NCBI GenBank assembly: GCA_947377705.1
Contig: CANCGU010000119.1
Coordinates: forward strand, 1 to 8,019
Reading direction: 5' to 3'
Source: Comamonadaceae bacterium
GTDB lineage: Bacteria; Pseudomonadota; Gammaproteobacteria; Burkholderiales; Burkholderiaceae
DNA length: 8,019 nucleotides
Every line of letters starts with the position of its first letter. Within the stretch, counting starts at the first letter, position 1. Below the pieces are notes generated by a model. The model was not told where the DNA came from. It made no database searches and saw only the letters and a list, made by a program, of their open reading frames with translations. Positions 1 through 6,511 of this stretch are shown here, piece after piece. Position numbers and translations under genes: made by a program.

Positions 1-206
1 GCGCCCATGCCGACAGCCCCCCATGCTTTGGCTTGCGCCACCTCAAACCGAAACATGCTCGCACCGTCTTCACGCGCAAAGGCTTTGAGGTTGCCCGACT
101 CATCCAAAACAGCGATGGCCATCGGTTTAAATTTTTCAACCTTTGACCGCGCCAAGGCGCCTTCAATGATCGCTTGAGCCTGGGCCAAAGTTAAAGTTTT
201 TTGCAT
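1..206 (-). CDS. GlcG/HbpS-like (DUF336) protein, N-terminal part, cut by the left edge
   Basis: The reading frame is open from an ATG at 206 to the left edge, giving 68 codons. It begins MQKTLTLAQAQAIIEGAL and continues with PMAIAVLDESGNL, KAFAREDG and the segment FRFEVAQAKAWGA. This order (N-terminal helix, then a strand ending in the D-x-x-G-x-L turn, then the AFxRxDG strand, then a helix containing A-x-x-KA) is characteristic of the GlcG/HbpS family of small (about 135-150 aa) proteins. The family includes haem-binding HbpS and GlcG of the glycolate locus, but for most members the role is unknown. The start is supported by GGAG at 218-215, 8 nt upstream. The octamer ACGGAGAC around this site also precedes the Bug receptor gene at 2208. 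The gene is transcribed away from LysR regulator 1, so it is a natural target for it. The family call is fairly safe, the function is not. Confidence 0.8.
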   Translation of the reverse strand, partial: MQKTLTLAQAQAIIEGALARSKVEKFKPMAIAVLDESGNLKAFAREDGASMFRFEVAQAKAWGAVGMG

Positions 207-250
207 ATCGTCGTCTCCGTTGTTTTTGTCAAACCAAACGCATGGGTCAG

Positions 251-264
251 TTGATCTATGTCAA
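251..264. promoter_or_regulatory. Candidate LysR-type binding site in the divergent control region
   Basis: TTGATCTATGTCAA is a dyad with TTGA and TCAA arms 6 bp apart. It also fits the loose T-N11-A consensus of LysR boxes (T252 to A264). Read on the minus strand it contains a perfect TTGACA (264-259), which could be a -35 element for the DUF336 gene, although I find no convincing -10 at the right spacing. The pentamer GATCT recurs 22 bp further right (253-257 and 275-279), about two helical turns, as expected for paired recognition and activation sites. This is a pattern match without experimental support. Confidence 0.45.
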
Positions 265-313
265 GGAGTCTATGGATCTGCAAATCATTCGTCCAGTCAA
301 TTTTTTAAATACA

Positions 314-336
314 TAATATCCACCATATGGATATTA
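314..336. promoter_or_regulatory. Perfect palindrome spanning the start codon of LysR regulator 1
   Basis: The arms TAATATCC (314-321) and GGATATTA (329-336) are exact reverse complements with a 7-nt spacer that contains the first two bases of the ATG at 327. A -10-like CATAAT (312-317, five of six matches to TATAAT) overlaps the left arm, and no good -35 is seen. The element could be an autorepression operator or, in the mRNA, a hairpin over the start codon. Confidence 0.5.
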
Positions 337-1235
337 GATCTTTAGACTTGAACCTCTTGGTGGTGTTTGACGCCATGCTGCAGCACCAGAATGTGACCAA
401 AGCTGGCGAAGCAATCAAGCTGAGTCAACCCGCCATGAGTGCGGCCATTTCTAGACTTCGAACCCTATTTGACGATCCACTATTTGTGCGTACAGGTTCG
501 GGCATGGCTCCCACGCCAAAGGCACAAGCGTTGAGCCCGAGCGTTCGTCTGGTCGTGCAAACCATACAAACGGAGATCCTGCTTCCTAAAAAATTTGATC
601 CGTCGTTGAGTGACCGAACATTCACACTCTTAACGCCTGACATTGCAGAGGTTAATTTCTTACCGCGCCTGTTATCTGAATTGGCTCACAAGTCGCCCCA
701 GCTCAACCTGAAAACCTTGGCCATGCCCAGGGAGGCCGCTGCGCAATCGCTAGAGTCTGGCGCCGCCGAAATGGCGATTGGCTATTTTCCTGACTTACAC
801 AAGGCCGGGTTTTTCCAACAAAAGTTGATCACAAACTCGCACGTTTGCTTAATTCGGAAAAAGCATCCTCATGTGGGAGAAAAAATAACCAACGCACAGT
901 TCATGCAAGCCTCACATGCGGTTGTGAAGCCAGATGGTCGCGAACACCTCTTTGAACGTTTCTTACAAAGCAAGGGGATCCAACGACGGGTGGTTGTCGA
1001 GCTATCGCATTTCATGAGTTTGCTGCCCATCATCGAAACGTCAAATTTGATCGCGACGGTCCCCAAAGATCTTGCTGATTTCTTCGTTCAACACGGGGAC
1101 GTTCGATACATTCCTACACCGATGAAGTCACCTGTCATCGATGTGCATTTGTTTTGGCATCAACGGTTTCAGAAAGACCCTGCGCATATGTGGCTACGGC
1201 AGGTCATCCATCAACTGTTTAGCCAAGCCAATTAA
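327..1235 (+). CDS. LysR-family transcriptional regulator 1 (NahR/NodD-like subgroup)
   Basis: This 302-aa protein is full length for a LysR-type regulator. The N-terminal winged helix-turn-helix is clear: DLNLLVVFDAML at about 7-18, then VTKAGEAIKLSQPAMSAAISRLR at about 23-45 and DPLFVRTGSGMAPTPKA at about 50-66. Residues from about 90 to 300 form the effector-binding domain. The opening DLNLLVVF and the MxPTPKA wing resemble the NahR/DntR/NodD branch, which often senses aromatic or small organic acids; that placement is by eye. The gene is divergent from the DUF336 gene and convergent with the five-gene operon, its stop lying 4 bp from that of the receptor gene. There is no Shine-Dalgarno sequence before the ATG and an in-frame TAA lies at 306-308, so the start is fixed and the message may be leaderless or nearly so. 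Likely targets are the divergent gene and possibly the operon. The effector is unknown. Confidence 0.92.
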   Translation: MDIRSLDLNLLVVFDAMLQHQNVTKAGEAIKLSQPAMSAAISRLRTLFDDPLFVRTGSGMAPTPKAQALSPSVRLVVQTIQTEILLPKKFDPSLSDRTFTLLTPDIAEVNFLPRLLSELAHKSPQLNLKTLAMPREAAAQSLESGAAEMAIGYFPDLHKAGFFQQKLITNSHVCLIRKKHPHVGEKITNAQFMQASHAVVKPDGREHLFERFLQSKGIQRRVVVELSHFMSLLPIIETSNLIATVPKDLADFFVQHGDVRYIPTPMKSPVIDVHLFWHQRFQKDPAHMWLRQVIHQLFSQAN

Positions 1236-1239
1236 ATTG

Positions 1240-2208
1240 TTATTCTGGTTTGAACCCCGCGCCTTTTAAAAGCTCGGCGTTTTCGTTGATGTACTTACCC
1301 GTGTATTTCTTGAAGTCATCCACAGACTCAACGATGGGCTCAATGCCAAGCTGCTCGAAAGCGCCCGATTTGGTGAGCTGACGCACAGCCTCGTTTGCAG
1401 CTTTGTTCAAAAACTGCACGCGATCATCAGGTGTGCCTTTGGGTGCCCAAATGCCATACCAAGACTCCGTCACAAATTTAGGATAGCCACTTTCAGATGC
1501 AGTGGGAACGTTCGGCATGACAGAGCTTCGTTTCGCGGAGGTCACAATAATTGGCTTGACTTTACCGGCCTTGGCCATGGACTGCAGAGAAATGATGGAG
1601 TCAATCAAAATTTGCGAATGGCCACCCGCCACATCGGTCAGGGCAGGCGCCGTGCCTTTGTAAGCCGTCATGGTTAAGTTTAAATTTCCTTCCTTGGCAA
1701 ACATAAGCGTCGCCAAATGACTGGCTGCACCTAACGCTGGCAATCCAGCCGTCCATTTGTCTGGATTTTGCTTGGCAGCGTCCATCACTTCTTTTAATTT
1801 GCTTTGAGGCAATGTAGGTGCAATGACCATCAACAACGGAGCTTCGCCTACACGCGCCACGTAAGAAAAATCAGTCAGCGGGTCATAGGGTGGGTTTGCA
1901 ATCACAAGCTTGGTCAACGCATGTGTCGATGCGGAAAAGAGCAATGTCTGGCCGTCTGCAGGCGATGCTTGAACAAATTTAGCGCCAATCGTGCCACTGG
2001 CGCCGGGTTTATTCTCAACCACCATTGAAACATTCAAGTTCGTTTGCATCTGCTTTGCAAGCAAGCGAGCAGCGTTATCCACACCACCCCCTGCAGCAAA
2101 TGGCACGATTAATTTGATCGTGCCATCTGGAAATTTGGGCTGCGCCGATGCAAATGCCGTTGCTGTCAGCAATGCAACTGACAGCAATTTTTTTGTCAAT
2201 GAAATCAT
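1240..2208 (-). CDS. Bug/TctC-family tripartite tricarboxylate transporter substrate-binding protein
   Basis: The 322-aa product is a periplasmic solute receptor. A signal peptide is visible: KK at 6-7, a hydrophobic core at 8-20, and a likely signal peptidase I site after ASA (residue 22); there is no lipobox. Family marks follow in the usual order: IKLIVPFAAGGGVDNAARLLA (31-51), VVENKPGASGTIGA (63-76), ADGQTLLF (84-91), a conserved GAASHLA ligand-loop region (160-166), AYKGTAPALTDVAGG (182-196) and ESWYGIWAPKGTP (248-260). Bug proteins bind carboxylates or related small molecules and either deliver them to TctAB membrane subunits or act as sensors. No TctA or TctB gene lies in the window, which is common for Burkholderiales receptors. 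It is the last gene of the operon, 35 nt after the 134-aa protein, with GGAG at 2218-2215, 6 nt before the ATG. The ligand is presumably the substrate of the operon (inference). Confidence 0.93.
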   Translation of the reverse strand: MISLTKKLLSVALLTATAFASAQPKFPDGTIKLIVPFAAGGGVDNAARLLAKQMQTNLNVSMVVENKPGASGTIGAKFVQASPADGQTLLFSASTHALTKLVIANPPYDPLTDFSYVARVGEAPLLMVIAPTLPQSKLKEVMDAAKQNPDKWTAGLPALGAASHLATLMFAKEGNLNLTMTAYKGTAPALTDVAGGHSQILIDSIISLQSMAKAGKVKPIIVTSAKRSSVMPNVPTASESGYPKFVTESWYGIWAPKGTPDDRVQFLNKAANEAVRQLTKSGAFEQLGIEPIVESVDDFKKYTGKYINENAELLKGAGFKPE

Positions 2209-2243
2209 GTTTGTCTCCGTTTAAATTGTGAACTCACACCTTT

Positions 2244-2648
2244 TTAATCTCTGTAACCTTTGCGCCATGAAGACGACCCACCAAACAACGGCGCTTCAGG
2301 CGCAGGCCCATGGAGCTTGGCGTAGGACTCGATGGTTTTCGTCATGCGCGGCAATAACCAATCAGTGACCACATCAGCGATGTCCTCTTCTTCTAAGCGA
2401 CTCAAGATGCCACGAATGGCTTGATCTTGAGAGGCGATAGGGCCCGGCGTGAGCAAAAAGGCCACGACTTCTGTCTGGCCTAGTCGCTCACTCTCAGCCC
2501 ATAAGTAGTCCGCAATGTCATGCTCGAAGTCGTCGAGCGTGACACTCATGCCACTCATCGTGCATGAACATCCCAACGCCACATGCTGGCCTGATAGCCG
2601 GTTCCAAAGTCCGGACAGGTAGGCAGCTTGCTGCTGGGCGGTTGTCAT
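2244..2648 (-). CDS. Unrecognised 134-aa protein downstream of hyuB; possible small subunit of the HyuAB enzyme
   Basis: I do not recognise this family. The product is about 15 kDa, soluble and acidic in the middle. It starts MTTAQQQAAYLSGLW and has no signal peptide or membrane segment. Visible marks are H22, the cluster G26-C27-S28-C29, then DDFEHDIADYLW (39-50, with H43). C27 and C29 are the only cysteines, so H22, C27, C29 and H43 could bind a metal, although that is a guess. The central and C-terminal parts look helical, ending in a glycine/serine-rich, basic tail (APLFGGSSSWRKGYRD). The ATG lies 10 nt after the hyuB stop with no strong Shine-Dalgarno sequence, implying coupled translation. 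A TTG at 2666 would add six residues and overlap hyuB by 8 nt. Acetone carboxylase genes have the order HyuA-like, HyuB-like, small subunit, and acetophenone carboxylase has a subunit of about 15 kDa, so a subunit role is plausible. The four-cysteine zinc motif of the acetone carboxylase gamma subunit is absent. Confidence 0.8.
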   Translation of the reverse strand: MTTAQQQAAYLSGLWNRLSGQHVALGCSCTMSGMSVTLDDFEHDIADYLWAESERLGQTEVVAFLLTPGPIASQDQAIRGILSRLEEEDIADVVTDWLLPRMTKTIESYAKLHGPAPEAPLFGGSSSWRKGYRD

Positions 2649-2649
2649 G

Positions 2650-2666
2650 TCAAGCAACTCAAGCAA
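2650..2666. repeat. Short tandem duplication at the hyuB stop
   Basis: TCAAGCAA occurs twice with a 9-bp period (2650-2657 and 2659-2666). On the coding strand this is TTGCTTGA twice, so the hyuB stop TGA (2661-2659) is followed in frame by GTT GCT and a second TGA (2652-2650), just before the ATG of the 134-aa gene. Removing one unit would leave a single base between the stop and that ATG. It looks like a small replication-slippage duplication. Confidence 0.6.
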
Positions 2667-4419
2667 GGGCTTTGCTTCGCAACTGCTGCGTCTCAGAGGG
2701 CTTCACTTCAAAACTGCCATCCAATACAACACCGTAAAGTTTTTCAGCAGCTTCACGGCTGACATAACCTTCACGTACATCGTGTGCCACAGCGGCAGCA
2801 TCGCGTTTGAAAGGACTGCCAAAACCACCACCGCCGCCCGAGAGCATCTTGTACGCGTCGCCACGCTCTAAACGAACGTTGAAAATTTTTGCGTTGGGTA
2901 AGTCTGTATGCCACTCACCTTTGTGACGAATAGCAATACCGTTCCCCGCAGCTTCTCCACCCCCCTCCAAGCCCCAAGGCTTGCAATGCATACGATCAAT
3001 TCGGGTGGTCACGGAGAATGGCGACAAGGCTTGCACCACCATCTCAGCACCTAAGCCACCACGAAACTCCCCCGCACCAGCGCTGTCCTCGCGAATTTTG
3101 TAACTTTCAACGAGGACAGGGTATTTGGCTTCGAGCTGCTCTGTTGGACTGTTGTGTGTATCGCCATCGTTGATACATACGGTGACAGACACCCCGTCTT
3201 CGCGTGATTTCGCACCCCAGCCCCCGCCCAATGGGCCAATGCCCACAATGAACAAACGGCCATCTTCAGGCGAGATGCCGTGGATGTTGGGGAACACCAA
3301 ATCTGCATGGTGACCCGCAATCGCGCGGTGAGGAATCGCTGGTGCCAGCGCTTTGAAAATGGTGTCGATCACGGTCATGGGGAATGTCATCCACACGCGC
3401 ATCGGATAAGGGCGCTCAGCGCTGATGACGGTACCCATTGGCATGATGACCTTCAACGGACGGAAGCTCCCGTCGTTCACAGGATAGTCAGTGGGCGTGG
3501 TCAAGCACTTGTAGGCAACTTGTGCACAAGCAATCCCCGTTGTGAATCCAGAGTTGTAGAAGCCCTTGACTTGCTTGCTCACATCCGACAAGTCCACTTC
3601 CATCTCATCACCCTTGACGGTAACTTTGACGCGAATGGGAATACGTTTGCCAATCTCCAAACCATCGTCGTCCATGAAGGACTCTGCTTCGTACACACCG
3701 TCTGGAATAGACAAGGTGTTTTGGCGCGCCAAGGCTTCAGACGCATCCATGATCTGAAGAATCGAGGCTTGTACATCTGGGTTGCCGTAGCGTTGTACCA
3801 GCTCTAAGAAGCGGCGTTCCCCTGTGGTGATGGCTGTGATTTGGGCGCGCAAGTCACCCAAGGCGCGTTCTGGCATGCGCACGTTCATCGCAATGATGTC
3901 CAGCAAATCTTGGTTCACCTTGCCAGCCGATTGGTACTTCACGATTGGGATTTGAATGCCCTCGGAGTAAATATCAGTTGTGATCTGGCCCAAGCTCCCG
4001 CCTACATCCAACCAGTGCGCCATACAGCAGGTGAAGCCAATCAGCTCGCCCTCATGGAAGACAGGCATCGTGAAGGTGAAGTGATTCAAATGACTGCCTG
4101 TGGTGTAGGCATCATTGGTGACCAAGATATCGCCGGGGTGAATGTTTTCATACCCGAAATGGCGGATCTTCGATTTCACGGTTTCAGACATGCCGCGAAT
4201 GAACATGGGCAAACCCAAACCAATCGAAACCGTATCACCCTCTTTGGTGAAAAGGCCCACCGTGAAGTCCAGCGCCTCGTAAATGATGAGGTTGTACGCG
4301 GTACGCATCAAGTTGGTTTTCATCTCCTCTGTCACGGCAAACAAGCCGTTACGGATGATCTCCACAATCACAGGATCTACAGCCTGTGCATTTAATTTTT
4401 CTACTTGTGTCGCGCTCAT
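2659..4419 (-). CDS. hyuB: HyuB-type subunit, hydantoinase B/oxoprolinase family
   Basis: At 586 aa this is a full-length HyuB-type (Hydantoinase_B) protein. Family marks appear in order: DPVIVEIIRNGLFAVTEEM (15-33); HPGDILVTNDAY (94-105); the metal-site region with H110, H113, H135, W136 and D138; MRVWMTFPMT in the middle; GGWGAKSREDG; the GEFRGGLG turn; and the C-terminal glycine-rich stretch GGGGGFGSPFKRD followed by DVREGYVSREAAEKLYGV. HyuB partners HyuA in N-methylhydantoinases, 5-oxoprolinases, caprolactamases and the acetone/acetophenone carboxylases, all ATP-dependent enzymes. The second residue of the usual H-x-x-D metal motif is His (H110-L-N-H113). The ATG overlaps the hyuA stop by 4 nt (ATGA), with GGGAG at 4433-4429, 9 nt upstream, so the two subunits should be made in balance. 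The substrate is not predictable from the sequence. Confidence 0.95.
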   Translation of the reverse strand: MSATQVEKLNAQAVDPVIVEIIRNGLFAVTEEMKTNLMRTAYNLIIYEALDFTVGLFTKEGDTVSIGLGLPMFIRGMSETVKSKIRHFGYENIHPGDILVTNDAYTTGSHLNHFTFTMPVFHEGELIGFTCCMAHWLDVGGSLGQITTDIYSEGIQIPIVKYQSAGKVNQDLLDIIAMNVRMPERALGDLRAQITAITTGERRFLELVQRYGNPDVQASILQIMDASEALARQNTLSIPDGVYEAESFMDDDGLEIGKRIPIRVKVTVKGDEMEVDLSDVSKQVKGFYNSGFTTGIACAQVAYKCLTTPTDYPVNDGSFRPLKVIMPMGTVISAERPYPMRVWMTFPMTVIDTIFKALAPAIPHRAIAGHHADLVFPNIHGISPEDGRLFIVGIGPLGGGWGAKSREDGVSVTVCINDGDTHNSPTEQLEAKYPVLVESYKIREDSAGAGEFRGGLGAEMVVQALSPFSVTTRIDRMHCKPWGLEGGGEAAGNGIAIRHKGEWHTDLPNAKIFNVRLERGDAYKMLSGGGGGFGSPFKRDAAAVAHDVREGYVSREAAEKLYGVVLDGSFEVKPSETQQLRSKALA

Positions 4420-6500
4420 GAACGGTCACTCCCGATTGAAATTTGAAGGTTGCCATACAGATCTACTTTGACGCTGTCACCTGGCTGAACCACCGTGGTG
4501 GATGCGTGCTCTTCGACGAGCGCTGGACCGTGAAACTCATTGCCGCTTTTGAGTAAATCGCGTCGATACACAGGCGTGTCAACAAACTGGCCAGCACTGC
4601 GGAAATAGACAGGTTTGTGGGCACGCAGCGCTAGCGCATCAGGCGTGACTTGGCCAGTTTCGACGGCGTTGCGCGGGGGTTTCTTCATGCGACCCAGCAC
4701 GGTCACACGCAAGCTCACAATGTCAGCAGCCTCTTTAGGTGCCGATGTGCCATAACGAACCTTATGGACATCATCGAAATGATTTTTGATGGCAGCACGG
4801 TCTTTACTGACAAAGAACTCATGCGGCAAATCGACTGTCACTGCATGTTCTTGTCCGAAATAGCGCATATCTGCCGCACGTTCGAACACGATTTCTTCGG
4901 GTCGAATTTGTGAAGCACCAATCGCTGCGCGGCCTTCGTCTTCCATCTCTTTGTAGAACGCTTCGATTTCATCAAAAGACAAACTGTCCAAGCGACGAAA
5001 CACAGAGCGAACATAGTCGTAGCGCAAGTCGCTGAACAACATGCCGTAAGCTGAGAAATAGCCAGGCGCATGTGGAATCAAAACTTTACGGATACCAATT
5101 TCTCGTGCAATGGCAGACGCATGCAGTGGCCCCGCACCGCCGTAGACCACCATCGTGAAACTACCGGCATCTAAACCACGCTCAGTCGTCACCGCTTTGA
5201 CGGCATGTGACATCTGGGTCACCGCAATACGCAAAATACCATCTGCCGCTTTGGTTGCATCCAAGCCCAAAGGTTTTGCAATTTTTTCTTCCATCGCTTG
5301 CTTGGCGCGATCCAAGAACAGCGGCATCTCCCCACCGAGGAAGTTGTGTTCATCCAAACGACCCAAAATCAAATTGGCATCGGTCACAGTAGGTTCAGTG
5401 CCATCACGGCCGTAACAAACGGGTCCAGGCATGCTGCCCGCAGAGCGAGGGCCAACGCGTAGTGAGTTGCCCAATTCCACGCGTGCAATAGAGCCACCGC
5501 CTGTGCCCACCTCAAAAATGTCCATCATGGGAATTTGAATCGGCAACGCCTTTTCATAGCCCCCAATGAGTGCACTTCCTGTGGTTAGAGGACGACCTTC
5601 GCTGATCACACCCGCCTTCGCTGTCGTTCCGCCCATGTCAAAAGCAATGGAGTCAGGCATGCCCAGTTGCGCACAAATGGCTTGCGCACCAATCACACCT
5701 GCAGCTGGCCCAGACTCCAGCATACGCACGCAATCGCGACGCGCATGCTCTACAGGGAAGAGACCGCCAGTGGATTGAACGGCGTAGAAGTCGCCCTCAA
5801 AGCCTTTGTCGCTCAAGTGGTGTTCTAGTTCGCCCAAGTATTCAGACACGCGAGGGCCTACATAAGAGTTTGCAACAGCAGTCGACACACGCTCAAACTC
5901 GCGGTACTCCTGTGACAGCTCATGTGATGCGGTGACAAACGCACCGGGAATTTCTTCTTGAAGAATCGCTTTGACACGACGCTCATGGTCTGGGTTGCGA
6001 TAAGAATGCAACAGCAAAACAGCCACGGCTTCAATGTGCTTGGCTTTCAGATCGCGTGCAAGTTCACGCACCGCATCTTCATCCAAGGGCTTATGCAACG
6101 AACCATCTGCACGCAAACGTTCTGACACTTCAAAGCGCAATGAGCGTGGCACCAGCGGCTCATGCTTTGAAAAGAACAGGTTGTATGCATCAGGACGGTT
6201 CACGCGTCCGATTTCGTAGATATCTCGAAAACCTTCTGTGATCAGCAAGGCAGTTTTTGCGCCATTGCGTTCCAGCAAGGTGTTGATCGCAATGGTTGAC
6301 CCGTGCAAGAACAAGTAACCATTGCTCAAGTCAATGCCAGCGCCGTCCAACGTGTTTTGAATACCCGTGACCAGCTCACCATGTGTCGAGAGTGCTTTAC
6401 CGAACGAGATCGCACCGGTGGATTCGTCAAAACACGCCATATCCGTGAATGTGCCGCCGATGTCGACTGCAATTCGCAATGAGTTTTTAGATTCAGACAT
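4416..6500 (-). CDS. hyuA: HyuA-type ATPase subunit, hydantoinase A/oxoprolinase family
   Basis: The 694-aa protein is full length. The N-terminal Hydant_A_N domain starts with the phosphate-1 loop DIGGTFTD (13-20), then HGSTIAINTLLER (66-78). The central ASKHA-type ATPase domain carries ESGPAAG (262-268), the second phosphate loop DMGGTTAK (288-295), EVGTGGGSIA (330-339), GPRSAGSMPGPVCYG (350-364) and GGAGPLH (454-460). The C-terminal domain has YFGQEH (547-552) and ends with GPALVEEHASTTVVQPG (658-674). All nucleotide-binding glycines and acidic residues that I can identify are present. The family activates a carbonyl or amide by ATP-dependent phosphorylation while HyuB finishes the reaction. 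The gene starts 11 nt after the FAH gene; its ribosome binding site AAAGGA (6513-6508) overlaps that gene's stop codon. It could equally belong to a hydantoin/lactam hydrolase or to an acetone-carboxylase-like enzyme. Confidence 0.95.
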   Translation of the reverse strand: MSESKNSLRIAVDIGGTFTDMACFDESTGAISFGKALSTHGELVTGIQNTLDGAGIDLSNGYLFLHGSTIAINTLLERNGAKTALLITEGFRDIYEIGRVNRPDAYNLFFSKHEPLVPRSLRFEVSERLRADGSLHKPLDEDAVRELARDLKAKHIEAVAVLLLHSYRNPDHERRVKAILQEEIPGAFVTASHELSQEYREFERVSTAVANSYVGPRVSEYLGELEHHLSDKGFEGDFYAVQSTGGLFPVEHARRDCVRMLESGPAAGVIGAQAICAQLGMPDSIAFDMGGTTAKAGVISEGRPLTTGSALIGGYEKALPIQIPMMDIFEVGTGGGSIARVELGNSLRVGPRSAGSMPGPVCYGRDGTEPTVTDANLILGRLDEHNFLGGEMPLFLDRAKQAMEEKIAKPLGLDATKAADGILRIAVTQMSHAVKAVTTERGLDAGSFTMVVYGGAGPLHASAIAREIGIRKVLIPHAPGYFSAYGMLFSDLRYDYVRSVFRRLDSLSFDEIEAFYKEMEDEGRAAIGASQIRPEEIVFERAADMRYFGQEHAVTVDLPHEFFVSKDRAAIKNHFDDVHKVRYGTSAPKEAADIVSLRVTVLGRMKKPPRNAVETGQVTPDALALRAHKPVYFRSAGQFVDTPVYRRDLLKSGNEFHGPALVEEHASTTVVQPGDSVKVDLYGNLQISIGSDRS
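4429..4433 (-). promoter_or_regulatory. Ribosome binding site of hyuB inside the end of hyuA
   Basis: GGGAG stands 9 nt before the hyuB ATG and lies within the last codons of hyuA. Together with the ATGA start/stop overlap it fixes the hyuB start and implies translational coupling. Confidence 0.7.
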
Positions 6501-6511
6501 TCAAGATTCCT

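Noticed and set aside
1236..1239. Missing terminator between convergent genes
   Set aside because: Only 4 bp separate the stops and I see no hairpin with a U tract nearby. Factor-dependent termination or overlapping 3' ends would explain this, so I do not claim anything unusual.
1263..1272. CTTTTAAAAG near the convergent gene ends as a possible terminator
   Set aside because: It is self-complementary with no loop, lacks a GC stem and a following U tract, and lies inside the receptor coding region.
2227..2238. TGTGA/TCACA dyad before the Bug receptor gene, resembling a CRP site
   Set aside because: The arms are 2 bp apart, not the 6 bp of a CRP site, and the position is inside an operon just ahead of the ribosome binding site.
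2649..2666. TTG start at 2666 for the 134-aa protein
   Set aside because: It would overlap hyuB by 8 nt with no ribosome binding site; the ATG at 2648 is a stronger start codon and lies just after the hyuB stop.
3280..3807. Open frame of 175 codons on the plus strand inside hyuB
   Set aside because: It is antisense to strongly conserved HyuB coding sequence, has no recognisable domain and no convincing ribosome binding site.
3841..4395. Open frame of 184 codons on the plus strand inside hyuB
   Set aside because: It is a shadow of the HyuB N-terminal region, whose family motifs explain the conservation on the minus strand; its peptide shows no family signature.
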